Origin: Streptomyces fructofermentans
GTDB taxonomy: Bacteria > Actinomycetota > Actinomycetes > Streptomycetales > Streptomycetaceae
DNA length: 64,000 nucleotides
NCBI RefSeq assembly: GCF_014651055.1
Contig: NZ_BMWD01000005.1
Location: forward strand, 326,646-390,645
Direction: 5' to 3'
Both the position numbers and the translations under genes were made by a program. The notes under the pieces are model-generated. The model ran no database searches, had not been told where the DNA came from, and saw only the letters and a program-made list of their open reading frames with translations. This document shows positions 7,833-15,630 of this stretch, piece after piece (position 1 is the stretch's first letter; each line of letters starts with the position of its first letter).

Positions 7833-10262
7833 GTGGGCGGGACGACTCCGGTCGGCGGCGAACGGGGTCGGCGGACCCCGGACCACGAGCACGTCACCCT
7901 CCAGGAGCCGCCGGAGCGCGGGCGGTTCGAGGCGCCCGGCGCACGCCGGGCACGCCTGGTCGTGGCAGCCGGGCTGCTGCCGGTCATGCTGCTCGCCGCG
8001 CTGGACCAGATGACCGTGGCCACCGCGCTCCCCGTGATCGCCGGGGAACTCCACGGAGCCGACCGGATGTCCTGGGTGATCACCGCCCCCCTGCTCGCGT
8101 CGGCCTCGGCACTGCCCGTCTACGCCCGGCTCGTCGATCCGTACGGCCGCAGGGGCGTCCTCCAGTTCGCGATCGTCGCCCTCGTCGCCGGGTCCGCGCT
8201 CGCCGGACGGGCCGCCACCATGGACCAGTTGATCGCCTTCCGCGCGCTCCAGGGCGTCGGCGCGGGCGGACTCATGATCGGTGTCCAGGCGGTCGCCGCC
8301 GACATCGTGCCGCCCCGGGAACGGGTCCGCGCCACGGGTCTGATCGGTGCCGTGTTCGGCGTCGCGTCCTTCGCGGGACCGCTGCTGGGCGGGTACTTCA
8401 CCGACCACCTCTCCTGGCGCTGGTGCTTCCACGTCAACGTGCCCCTCGGCCTCGTCGCCCTCGCCGTCGTGACCTTCGCGCCGAAGCCGCCCGCCCCCGC
8501 CGCCAGGGCCCGGCCCGACGTCCCGGGCGCCCTCCTGCTGTCGGCCGTGCCGACCTGCCTGGTGCTGCTCGCCGCCTGGGGCGGGACCGAGTACGCGTGG
8601 GGCTCCCGCGTCGTCCTCGGGCTCGGCGCGGGAGCCGTCGCGGCCGCGGCGCTCCTCCTCGTCGTCGGGCGCCTCGCGCCCCGACCCCTCCTCCCGCCGC
8701 GGCTGTTCCGGGACCGGGCCTTCAACGTCACCGCCGTCGTGGGGGCGGCCGTCGGGGCCGCCCTGTTCGCCACCGCCGGGTACCTGCCGACCCACCTGCA
8801 GATGGTCGAGGGCGTCAGCGCCACCGGGGCCGGCCTCCTGATGCTCCCGATGACGGGCGGCATCGTCGGCGCCTCCGTCGTCGCGGGCCGGCTCATCCGC
8901 CGCACCGGCCGCCACCGGCCGTACCCGGTCCTGGGCTGCGCCCTCGCGGCCGCCGGCATGTGGCTCCTGTCGCGGCTCGAACCGGGCACGCCCCGGCTGC
9001 ACTTCGGACTCTGGACCGCCCTCCTCGGCGCCGGACTCGGCCTCGTCATGCCGGTGCTGGTCCTCGCGGTGCAGAAGTCGGTACGCCCCCACGACCTCCC
9101 GACCGCGACGGCCGTGGGCGACTGCTTCCGGCAGCTCGGGGGCGGTGTCGGCGCCGCGGCCTGCGGTGCCGTCCTCGCCTCCCGGCTCGCCGACGTCCGG
9201 GCCCCCGGGGGGCCCGCTCGGGCCGGGGCGCCCGACCCCGGTTCCCTCACCCCGCGACTCGTCCACGCGCTGCCCGCCGAACTCCGCGACGGCTACGTGG
9301 CGGCGTACGCCGACGCCGTGCCACGGGTCTTCCTCCACCTGGTGCCGGTGCTCGTGCTGGGGCTGCTCGTCGCCTGCTTCCTCAAGGAGGAACCGCCGGT
9401 GCCCCACGACACCCCCGCCGCCGACCCGGTGCCCCACGACACCCCCGCCGCCGACCCGGTGCCCGGCCCCGTCGACTCCCCTGTCCCGCGGGCCCGTTCG
9501 CCGCACGGCGCAGGCGCCGCCGTGTGGGGCGCCGTCCGGCACCCCGACGGCACGGCCGTGCCGCGCGCGGCGCTCACCCTGATCGACGTCGTGGGCCGCC
9601 AGACCGGGCGCGCCACCAGCGGCGAGGACGGACGGTACGGGCTGGCCACGCCGGGGCCGGGCGCGTACGTCCTGATCGCCGCGGCGGGCGGACACCAGCC
9701 GCAGGCCGTCGGGATCACGGTAGGGGAAGGGCCCGTCGCGCTGGACCTGGTGCTGGGCGGCGCCGGGCGACTGGCGGGGCGGGTGGTGACGGCGGACGGC
9801 GCACCGGTGCGGGACGCGATTGTCACGCTGACCGACGTGCACGGCGAGGTGGTGACCGCGACCCGCAGCGGCCGCGAGGGCGCCTACGCCGTCGCGGAGC
9901 TGGCAGCGGGCGAGTACACCCTCGCCGCCAGCGCGCCCGCCCTCCGGCCGGCCGCCGTGCCCGTCGGCGTGCGGGCCGCGCGGGAGACCCGCCAGGACAT
10001 CGAGCTGTCGGGCGGCGCCGTGCTCCGGGGCACCGTACGGGCCATCGGGGGGAGGCCGGTCGAGGACGCCCGGGTGACGCTGCTCGACGCCGCCGGGAAT
10101 GTCGTGGCCACCGTGACGACCGCGGGCGACGGGGCGTTCCGGTTCGTCGACCTGCCGTCGGGGGAGTACACGGTGATCGCCGCGGGATACCCGCCGGTGG
10201 CCACGGTCCTCCAGGTCGCCGGGGGCGGACGCACCGAACGCGACCTCCGGCTGGGGCACTAG
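7833..10262 (+). CDS. DHA2-type MFS transporter with C-terminal carboxypeptidase-regulatory-like repeats
   Basis: About 809 residues. Residues ~40-525 form a 14-helix MFS drug/H+ antiporter with the loop motif 'ARLVDPYGRRG' and the motif C-like 'GVASFAGPLLGGYFTD'. A short linker holds a duplicated 10-residue unit 'PHDTPAADPV', and three beta-sandwich repeats of ~85 residues follow, each ending with a 'G.Y' type strand ('GRYGLATPGPGAY', 'GAYAVAELAAGEY', 'GAFRFVDLPSGEY'). Such domains usually sit outside the cell, but a 14-helix exporter should have both termini inside. The GTG at 7833 is preferred over the in-frame ATG at 7749 because GGGGAG lies 6 bases before it. Confidence 0.88.
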   Translation: MGGTTPVGGERGRRTPDHEHVTLQEPPERGRFEAPGARRARLVVAAGLLPVMLLAALDQMTVATALPVIAGELHGADRMSWVITAPLLASASALPVYARLVDPYGRRGVLQFAIVALVAGSALAGRAATMDQLIAFRALQGVGAGGLMIGVQAVAADIVPPRERVRATGLIGAVFGVASFAGPLLGGYFTDHLSWRWCFHVNVPLGLVALAVVTFAPKPPAPAARARPDVPGALLLSAVPTCLVLLAAWGGTEYAWGSRVVLGLGAGAVAAAALLLVVGRLAPRPLLPPRLFRDRAFNVTAVVGAAVGAALFATAGYLPTHLQMVEGVSATGAGLLMLPMTGGIVGASVVAGRLIRRTGRHRPYPVLGCALAAAGMWLLSRLEPGTPRLHFGLWTALLGAGLGLVMPVLVLAVQKSVRPHDLPTATAVGDCFRQLGGGVGAAACGAVLASRLADVRAPGGPARAGAPDPGSLTPRLVHALPAELRDGYVAAYADAVPRVFLHLVPVLVLGLLVACFLKEEPPVPHDTPAADPVPHDTPAADPVPGPVDSPVPRARSPHGAGAAVWGAVRHPDGTAVPRAALTLIDVVGRQTGRATSGEDGRYGLATPGPGAYVLIAAAGGHQPQAVGITVGEGPVALDLVLGGAGRLAGRVVTADGAPVRDAIVTLTDVHGEVVTATRSGREGAYAVAELAAGEYTLAASAPALRPAAVPVGVRAARETRQDIELSGGAVLRGTVRAIGGRPVEDARVTLLDAAGNVVATVTTAGDGAFRFVDLPSGEYTVIAAGYPPVATVLQVAGGGRTERDLRLGH
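9401..9460 (+). repeat. Perfect 30-bp direct repeat (2 copies) in the MFS linker
   Basis: Bases 9401-9430 and 9431-9460 are identical and encode 'PHDTPAADPV' twice. The unit is a multiple of three, so copy number can change without breaking the frame. It marks the hinge between the membrane part and the repeat domain. Confidence 0.9.
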
Positions 10263-10443
10263 GGACTGTCCGGCGACTCGCGTCCGCCGTGCGGCGCCGC
10301 GCCCGCTCGTGGTGCCGAACGCGGTACGCGCCGGGGTGCGCCCGGGGTAATTCCCGCAATGCCACACATGGCGACCGGGCGCGGACGTACCGTGGTGACG
10401 GCGCGACAGATCTTGCGGACCGTGCGGAGAGAGGGCCTGGGCC

Positions 10444-12978
10444 ATGGACCGTGACGCGGACCGTGACACCGGCCGCGACGCCGGCCGTACCCCGGATCGC
10501 GGTACCGGCCGTGACGCCGATCGTGGCATCGGCCGCGGCCGCCCGGACGTGCCGGAAGGCGGCTCGGGCGTGAACGGCCCGAACGGTGTCGCCGTGGGAC
10601 GCATCCCGCTCGCCGTGGTGGTGGCCGACCGGGACGGCCTGGTCTCCCACTGGAGCCGGGGCGCGCGGCGGCTGTTCGGCATCGGCAAGGAGGACGCGGT
10701 CGGGCGCCCCGCCATGGACCTGCTGCCCGTCTCCGGCGCCCTGTCCGAGGACACCGCCACGCCCCACGCGTACGGCGCCTACGACGGACTCGGCCCCGAC
10801 CTGGAGTCGTCCCTCGACGGAGGGCTGTCCTACCCGGCGGCCGGCCGCGCCCGGCTCTCGGCGGCACCCGGCGACCGGGTCGACCGCGTCGACGTGCTGT
10901 GGTGGGCGTACCCGCTCGTGGGCCCCGGCCCGGAGCGGCTGCTCGTGCTCGCCGCCGACGCGGGCGGGCTGCGCGAGGAGGGCGCCTCCGGGAGCGCGGC
11001 GGCCGAGCGCATCGCACCCGGCTTCGCCCTGCACACCGACTTCCCCGGAGCCGAGGAACTGGCCCGCAGGCTGCCCGACATCCTGCCCAGCATGAGCGTC
11101 GGGGAGAGCGCCAGGATCGTCGCCCAGGTACTCGAACTGGGCTACCCCGTGCTGGAGTTCAGCCAGAACGACCTGGTGCCCGTGACCCCCGACTGGGGTG
11201 TGCCGCGCCGCGCGGAACGCAGGCTCAGGCAGGCCCGCGCGGCAGCCGCGACGGCCGCCGGCGAACCGCCGCCGCAGGACGCCGAGGCCGAGGACCTCGA
11301 GTACGCGGCGGTGCGCGAGCGGCTGGAGTTCCTGAACGAGGTCAGCGGCCGCATCGGCACCTCCCTCGACCTGTCCCGCACGATCGTCGAGGTCAGCCGG
11401 GCCGTCGTCCCGCGCTTCACCGACGTGGCCGGCACCTATCTGCGCGAGCAGGTGGTCGCGGGTGAGGGCTTCCCCGACGGAGTCCCCGACACGACCACGA
11501 TGTGGCACCGGGTGGCACTGGAGCACACGGACGAACCGGGCCGCTGGGACGACGTCGTACCGGTCGGCGAGGCCATGCCGTTCCCCGCGCACACCCCGTT
11601 CTTCCAGTGCATGACCACCGGCGAGCCCGTCCTCGTGCCGCGCATCAGCGAGCAGATGGGCCACATGATCGCCGCGCAGTTCGAGAAGCGCGACATCCGG
11701 CCCCTGATCACGCACCGGTCGATGCTGGTCGTGCCCCTGAAGGCCCGCAACGTGGTCCTGGGCTTCATGATCCTGCTCAGGCACCCGGAGCGCGTCGAGT
11801 TCAACGACATGGACCGGGTCACCGGGGCCGAACTCGCCGCGCGCGCCGGGCTCGTGCTCGACAACGCCCGCATGTACACGTACCAGGAGAGCGTCGCCGA
11901 GACCCTCCAGGACAGCATGCTGCCGCAGATCGCCCCGAGGATGTCGGGCTGCGACATCGCGACCCGCTACCTGCCGGGCACCCTGCTGGGCAGGGTCGGC
12001 GGCGACTGGTTCGACTCGGTCAAGCTGCCCGGGTCCAGGACCGCGCTCGTGGTCGGCGACGTCATGGGCCACGGGCTCAACTCGGCGGCGATGATGGGCC
12101 AGTTGCGCACCGCCGTGCAGACCATGGCCGCCCTGGACCTGCCGCCCGCCCAACTGCTGCGCAATCTCGACGACTTGGCCCAGCGCCTGGGCGAGCACTA
12201 CCTCGCGACCTGCCTGTACGCGATCTACGACCCCATCGCGAGCGAGCTGGAGATCGCCAACGCGGGCCACATCCCGCCGGTGCTGGTGCGCGCCGAGGAC
12301 GGCCGCAGCGATCTGCTGGAGCTGCCGACGGGCGCGCCCGTCGGGGTGGGCGGGGTCCCCTTCGAGTCCGTACGTGTCCGGGTGGCGCCCGGCGACCGGC
12401 TCGTGATGTGCACCGACGGCCTGGTCGAGGTGCGGGGCGAGGACATCGGGGTCGGGCTCGCCACGCTGTGCGAGTCCGCCGCGCACCCGGCCGCGTCCAT
12501 GGACGACGCCTGCGACACCATCATCCGGGCGCTCAACACCCGGGGCGGGCGCAAGGACGACGTGGCGCTCCTGATGGCCCGGCTCAACGGCATCGAGCCC
12601 GAGGACGTGGCCCTGTGGCGGATCGGGCTCGACCCCGCCGAGGTCGGCAGGGCGCGCGCCGCGGTCCGCGAACAGCTCCACGTCTGGGACCTGCCCTCGC
12701 TGGCCGACCACGCCGAACTGATGGTCGGCGAACTCGTCACCAACGCGGTGAACCACTCCCACGCCCGCCCGGTCGAACTGCGGCTGGTGCGGGGTGACAC
12801 GCTGCTGTGCGAGGTGGACGACGACGACCACACCCTGCCGACACTGCTCAGCGCGGGTCCGCTCGACGAACGCGGTCGGGGCATGCGCGTGGTGAGCACG
12901 CTGGCGCGCGAGTGGGGCGCCAGTCGCACGGGTTCCGGCAAGACGGTGTGGTTCGAACTGACCGTGCCCCTGCGCTGA
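10444..12978 (+). CDS. SpoIIE-type PP2C phosphatase with PAS, GAF and anti-sigma-like ATPase domains
   Basis: An 844-residue multidomain regulator. A 40-residue Asp/Arg/Gly low-complexity head is followed by a PAS-like domain (~50-190), a GAF domain (~300-470), a SpoIIE/RsbU PP2C domain (~490-710; 'GGDWFDSVKLPG', 'VVGDVMGHGLNSAAMM', 'CTDGLVEVRGEDIG', 'GGRKDDVALLMARL') and a C-terminal RsbW-like HATPase (~715-844; 'GELVTNAVNHSHA', 'RGRGMRVVSTLAREWG'). It should dephosphorylate an anti-sigma-factor antagonist, and the kinase-like end may bind or phosphorylate the same partner. No antagonist gene is adjacent; the sigma factor at 40 kb is a possible but unproven client. Confidence 0.92.
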   Translation: MDRDADRDTGRDAGRTPDRGTGRDADRGIGRGRPDVPEGGSGVNGPNGVAVGRIPLAVVVADRDGLVSHWSRGARRLFGIGKEDAVGRPAMDLLPVSGALSEDTATPHAYGAYDGLGPDLESSLDGGLSYPAAGRARLSAAPGDRVDRVDVLWWAYPLVGPGPERLLVLAADAGGLREEGASGSAAAERIAPGFALHTDFPGAEELARRLPDILPSMSVGESARIVAQVLELGYPVLEFSQNDLVPVTPDWGVPRRAERRLRQARAAAATAAGEPPPQDAEAEDLEYAAVRERLEFLNEVSGRIGTSLDLSRTIVEVSRAVVPRFTDVAGTYLREQVVAGEGFPDGVPDTTTMWHRVALEHTDEPGRWDDVVPVGEAMPFPAHTPFFQCMTTGEPVLVPRISEQMGHMIAAQFEKRDIRPLITHRSMLVVPLKARNVVLGFMILLRHPERVEFNDMDRVTGAELAARAGLVLDNARMYTYQESVAETLQDSMLPQIAPRMSGCDIATRYLPGTLLGRVGGDWFDSVKLPGSRTALVVGDVMGHGLNSAAMMGQLRTAVQTMAALDLPPAQLLRNLDDLAQRLGEHYLATCLYAIYDPIASELEIANAGHIPPVLVRAEDGRSDLLELPTGAPVGVGGVPFESVRVRVAPGDRLVMCTDGLVEVRGEDIGVGLATLCESAAHPAASMDDACDTIIRALNTRGGRKDDVALLMARLNGIEPEDVALWRIGLDPAEVGRARAAVREQLHVWDLPSLADHAELMVGELVTNAVNHSHARPVELRLVRGDTLLCEVDDDDHTLPTLLSAGPLDERGRGMRVVSTLAREWGASRTGSGKTVWFELTVPLR

Positions 12979-13132
12979 CCGTACGAGGGGCGTGCGGGGC
13001 GCGGACCGGCGCACGGCCGGCGAACGAGCCGTGAAGGTACGCGCCGCATGCTTGTCGCTCCGCCCCGGGCGCGATAGACCGGACTGCCCGTCAGTTCCGG
13101 GCGGTCCGCGGTCGCATCCTGGGGAGCCGGCA

Positions 13133-13855
13133 ATGAGCGTGACGACTGGGTACAGGGAAGCCTGGGAGGGTTTCTGGCGGGAGGCCCCGGGTGAGCAGGG
13201 GGCAGTGCTCTGGGACGCGGAGCCGGCGCTCACCGCGGGCGTCCACCTGCCGCTGTTCGAGAAGCACCTCGCGGCCCCCGGGCTGCCCCTCGTGGACCTG
13301 GGCTGCGGAAACGGCACCCAGACCCGCTTCCTCGCCGACCGCTACCCCAGGGTCATCGGGGTCGACCTGTCCGCCGCCGCCCTCGACCACGCGGGCCGGG
13401 CGGACCCCGCGGGCCAGGCCTCCTACCGCCTGGCCGACGCGGCCGACCGCACGGAGGCGGAGTCGCTGCACGCCGAACTCGGCGACGCCAACGTGTACAT
13501 GCGCGGTGTCCTGCACCAGTGCGAGCCCGGCGACCGGCAGGCGCTCGTCGACGGCATCGCCGCGCTCGTGGGCGACCGGGGGCGGGTCCTCCTGGTCGAA
13601 CTCGCCGAGGCGGCCGGGCTCCGGCTGCGCGAACTCGCCGGGGGTCCCGGCGGGCCGCCCGCCAAGCTCGCGCCGGTCCTGCGCCACGGCATCGCACCCG
13701 GCGAGGTGGCCGACGCGGCGGTTCCGGAGTTCCTGCGGGCCGCGGGGCTCACGGTCCTCGCCGGCGGCGACCTGCCGCTCGCCACGACGGAGTTCCTGGC
13801 CGACGGCACACGCGTCGAGCTTCCGTCGAAGTGGCTCGTGGCGGGCCGCGTCTGA
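13133..13855 (+). CDS. Class I SAM-dependent methyltransferase
   Basis: A 240-residue methyltransferase. Motif I is 'VDLGCGNGTQTRFLADRYP', followed by the acidic end of strand 2 in 'VIGVDLSAAALDHA', and 'YRLADAAD' lies before strand 4. The substrate cannot be inferred. The ATG at 13133 follows GGGGAG by 7 bases, which rules out the longer upstream open stretch. Two tandem hairpins end it, isolating it from the hydroxyproline operon. Confidence 0.88.
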   Translation: MSVTTGYREAWEGFWREAPGEQGAVLWDAEPALTAGVHLPLFEKHLAAPGLPLVDLGCGNGTQTRFLADRYPRVIGVDLSAAALDHAGRADPAGQASYRLADAADRTEAESLHAELGDANVYMRGVLHQCEPGDRQALVDGIAALVGDRGRVLLVELAEAAGLRLRELAGGPGGPPAKLAPVLRHGIAPGEVADAAVPEFLRAAGLTVLAGGDLPLATTEFLADGTRVELPSKWLVAGRV

Positions 13856-13862
13856 GTCCCGG

Positions 13863-13887
13863 GCGGGCCCGTCCTGGACGGGCCCGC
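13863..13887 (+). terminator. Hairpin terminator 1 after the methyltransferase
   Basis: GCGGGCCCGTC (13863-13873) pairs perfectly with 13877-13887 around a 3-base loop, beginning 8 bases after the methyltransferase stop. Confidence 0.7.
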
Positions 13888-13910
13888 GGCGGTCTACGCG
13901 ACCGGTTCGC

Positions 13911-13938
13911 CGGGCCCCGCCCCTCGGGGCGGGGCCCG
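13911..13938 (+). terminator. Hairpin terminator 2 after the methyltransferase
   Basis: CGGGCCCCGCCCC (13911-13923) pairs with 13926-13938. Only two bases lie between the arms, so the innermost pairs will open into a small loop. It is a second stem-loop 23 bases beyond the first, a tandem terminator insulating the downstream operon. Confidence 0.65.
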
Positions 13939-14015
13939 TCCGCCCCGGCCGGGCGGGGGCTCGGGCCCGCGCCGGAGCGGGCGCCGGGAGCCGTGCGCGA
14001 ACGGGTCCGGCACCC

Positions 14016-14051
14016 TTGGCGCGCACAGAGGTATGTGACATAGTACTGACG
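14016..14051 (+). promoter_or_regulatory. Promoter and palindromic operator of the hydroxyproline operon
   Basis: TTGGCG (14016-14021) and CATAGT (14039-14044) are 17 bases apart, a good sigma-70-type pair. A start 7 bases later falls on the GTG at 14051, so the transcript would be leaderless, which fits the absence of a ribosome binding site. The 11-bp perfect palindrome TATGT-G-ACATA (14032-14042) overlaps the -10 box and resembles FadR/FCD-type GntR sites. The GntR gene at the end of the operon is the likely ligand-responsive repressor. Confidence 0.6.
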
Positions 14052-15325
14052 TGACCAAGCCGCTGACCTGCGATGTCGTGGTCGTCGGGGCCGGGATGGT
14101 GGGGGCTGCGAGCGCCCTCTACGCGGTCCGGGCGGGCCTGCGCGTCGTCCTCGTGGACCGCGGTCCCGTGGCCGGCGGGACGACCGGCGCGGGCGAGGGG
14201 AACCTGCTCGTCTCGGACAAGGAACCGGGTCCCGAACTCGACCTCGCCCTGTTCTCGGCCCGGCTGTGGGACGGCATCGCGGCGGAGCCCGGGGTGGCCC
14301 GCGCCGTCGAGTACGAACGCAAGGGCGGCCTCGTGGTCGCCTCGGACCCGCGGGGACTGACGGCGCTGGAGGGCTTCGCCGAAGGGCAGCGCGCCGCGGG
14401 CGTGGCGGCCGCTCCCGTGGCCGCCGGTGACCTCCACGAACTGGAGCCGCACCTCGCCAGGGGCCTCGCGGGCGGTGTCCTCTATCCGCAGGACGCCCAG
14501 GTGATGCCCACGCTGGCAGCCGCCCACCTCGTACGGCTGGCCCGGCTGGCCGGTGCCTCCCTGCTGACCGGCAGCACGGTCACCGGCGTGCTGCGCACGG
14601 CGTCGGGGTCGGTACGCGGCGTGCGCACGCCGCGGGGCGACGTCCACGCGCCGGCGGTCGTCAACGCGGCCGGCACCTGGGGCGGCGAACTGGCGGCGCT
14701 CGCCGGGGTGTTCCTGCCGGTGCTGCCCCGGCGCGGCTTCGTCCTCGTCACCGAACCGCTGCCGCCCACGGTGCGGCACAAGGTGTACGCCGCCGACTAC
14801 GTGGCCGACGTGGCCAGCGACTCGGCGGCGCTGCAGACCTCACCGGTGGTCGAGGGCACGGCGGGCGGCCCGGTACTGATCGGGGCGAGCCGGGAGCGGG
14901 TCGGGTTCGACCGCTCCTTCTCGCTGCCCGTGGCGCGGGCGCTCGCGGCCGGGGCGACCCGGCTGTTCCCCTTCCTGGAAGGCGTCAGGGCCATGCGCGC
15001 CTACCTGGGCTTCCGGCCGTACCTGCCCGACCACCTGCCCGTGATCGGCCCCGACCCGCGTGTGCCCGGGCTCCTGCACGCCTGCGGGCACGAGGGCGCG
15101 GGGATCGGACTCGCCACCGGTACGGGCCACTTGCTGGCGCAGGTGCTGATCGGACGCGCGCCCGACCTGGATCTCGCGCCGTTCCGCCCCGACCGCTTTC
15201 CCGACAGCCCTCCCGGGGGCTCTCCGGACCGCTCCGCGGAGGGCCCTGCGGGCCTGCCCGGCGAGCGGCTCCGGGAGTCGCCGGGCAGGCCCGGGGAGTT
15301 CCACCGACCCGAGGACACGCCGTGA
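14051..15325 (+). CDS. FAD-dependent dehydrogenase, catalytic (beta) subunit of a D-hydroxyproline dehydrogenase
   Basis: A 424-residue DadA/glycine-oxidase-fold flavoprotein. The FAD dinucleotide-binding motif is 'VVVVGAGMVGAASALYA' near the N-terminus, the conserved 'GGTTGAGEGNLLVSDKE' follows, and the C-terminal 'HACGHEGAGIGLATGTG' closes the FAD site. With the two following genes it forms the heterotrimeric oxidase type (HcnABC/OoxAB-like) that oxidises cis-4-hydroxy-D-proline to pyrroline-4-hydroxy-2-carboxylate. Substrate is inferred from the epimerase and deaminase in the same operon. The last ~40 residues are Pro/Gly/Arg-rich and probably disordered. The next gene overlaps by 4 bases (GTGA). 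Confidence 0.85.
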   Translation: MTKPLTCDVVVVGAGMVGAASALYAVRAGLRVVLVDRGPVAGGTTGAGEGNLLVSDKEPGPELDLALFSARLWDGIAAEPGVARAVEYERKGGLVVASDPRGLTALEGFAEGQRAAGVAAAPVAAGDLHELEPHLARGLAGGVLYPQDAQVMPTLAAAHLVRLARLAGASLLTGSTVTGVLRTASGSVRGVRTPRGDVHAPAVVNAAGTWGGELAALAGVFLPVLPRRGFVLVTEPLPPTVRHKVYAADYVADVASDSAALQTSPVVEGTAGGPVLIGASRERVGFDRSFSLPVARALAAGATRLFPFLEGVRAMRAYLGFRPYLPDHLPVIGPDPRVPGLLHACGHEGAGIGLATGTGHLLAQVLIGRAPDLDLAPFRPDRFPDSPPGGSPDRSAEGPAGLPGERLRESPGRPGEFHRPEDTP

Positions 15326-15630
15326 CGCGCCGCACTCCGCTGGAACTCGCCGGCGCGGAGCCGGGCCCCGCCTTCACCGTCACCTTCGACGGCCGCGAGC
15401 TCGCGGTCCTGCCGGGCCGGACGATCGCCGCCGCGCTGTGGTCGGCGGGCGTCACGTCCTGGCGCACGACCCGGGCGGGCGGCGAACCGCGGGGCGTCTT
15501 CTGCGGCATCGGCGTCTGCTTCGACTGCCTGGTGACCGTCAACGGCCGCCCGAACCAAAGGGCCTGCCTGCTGCCGGCGGAGCCCGGAGACGTGATCCGC
15601 ACCCAGGAGGGGACCGGCCACCATGACTGA
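15322..15630 (+). CDS. (2Fe-2S)-binding subunit (gamma) of the hydroxyproline dehydrogenase
   Basis: A 102-residue ferredoxin-like protein. The cluster ligands are in 'FCGIGVCFDCLVTVNG' plus the Cys of 'NQRACLLP', the plant-type pattern of small subunits in HcnA/OoxA-like oxidases. It should pass electrons between the flavin subunits. GTG start, overlapping the upstream stop by 4 bases; the next gene starts 8 bases before its own stop, so translation is coupled on both sides. Confidence 0.88.
   Translation: MTRRTPLELAGAEPGPAFTVTFDGRELAVLPGRTIAAALWSAGVTSWRTTRAGGEPRGVFCGIGVCFDCLVTVNGRPNQRACLLPAEPGDVIRTQEGTGHHD

Noticed and set aside
7443..10760. Long leftward frame opposite the MFS gene
   Set aside because: Arg/Gly/His-rich, no motif, and the plus-strand protein is unmistakable.
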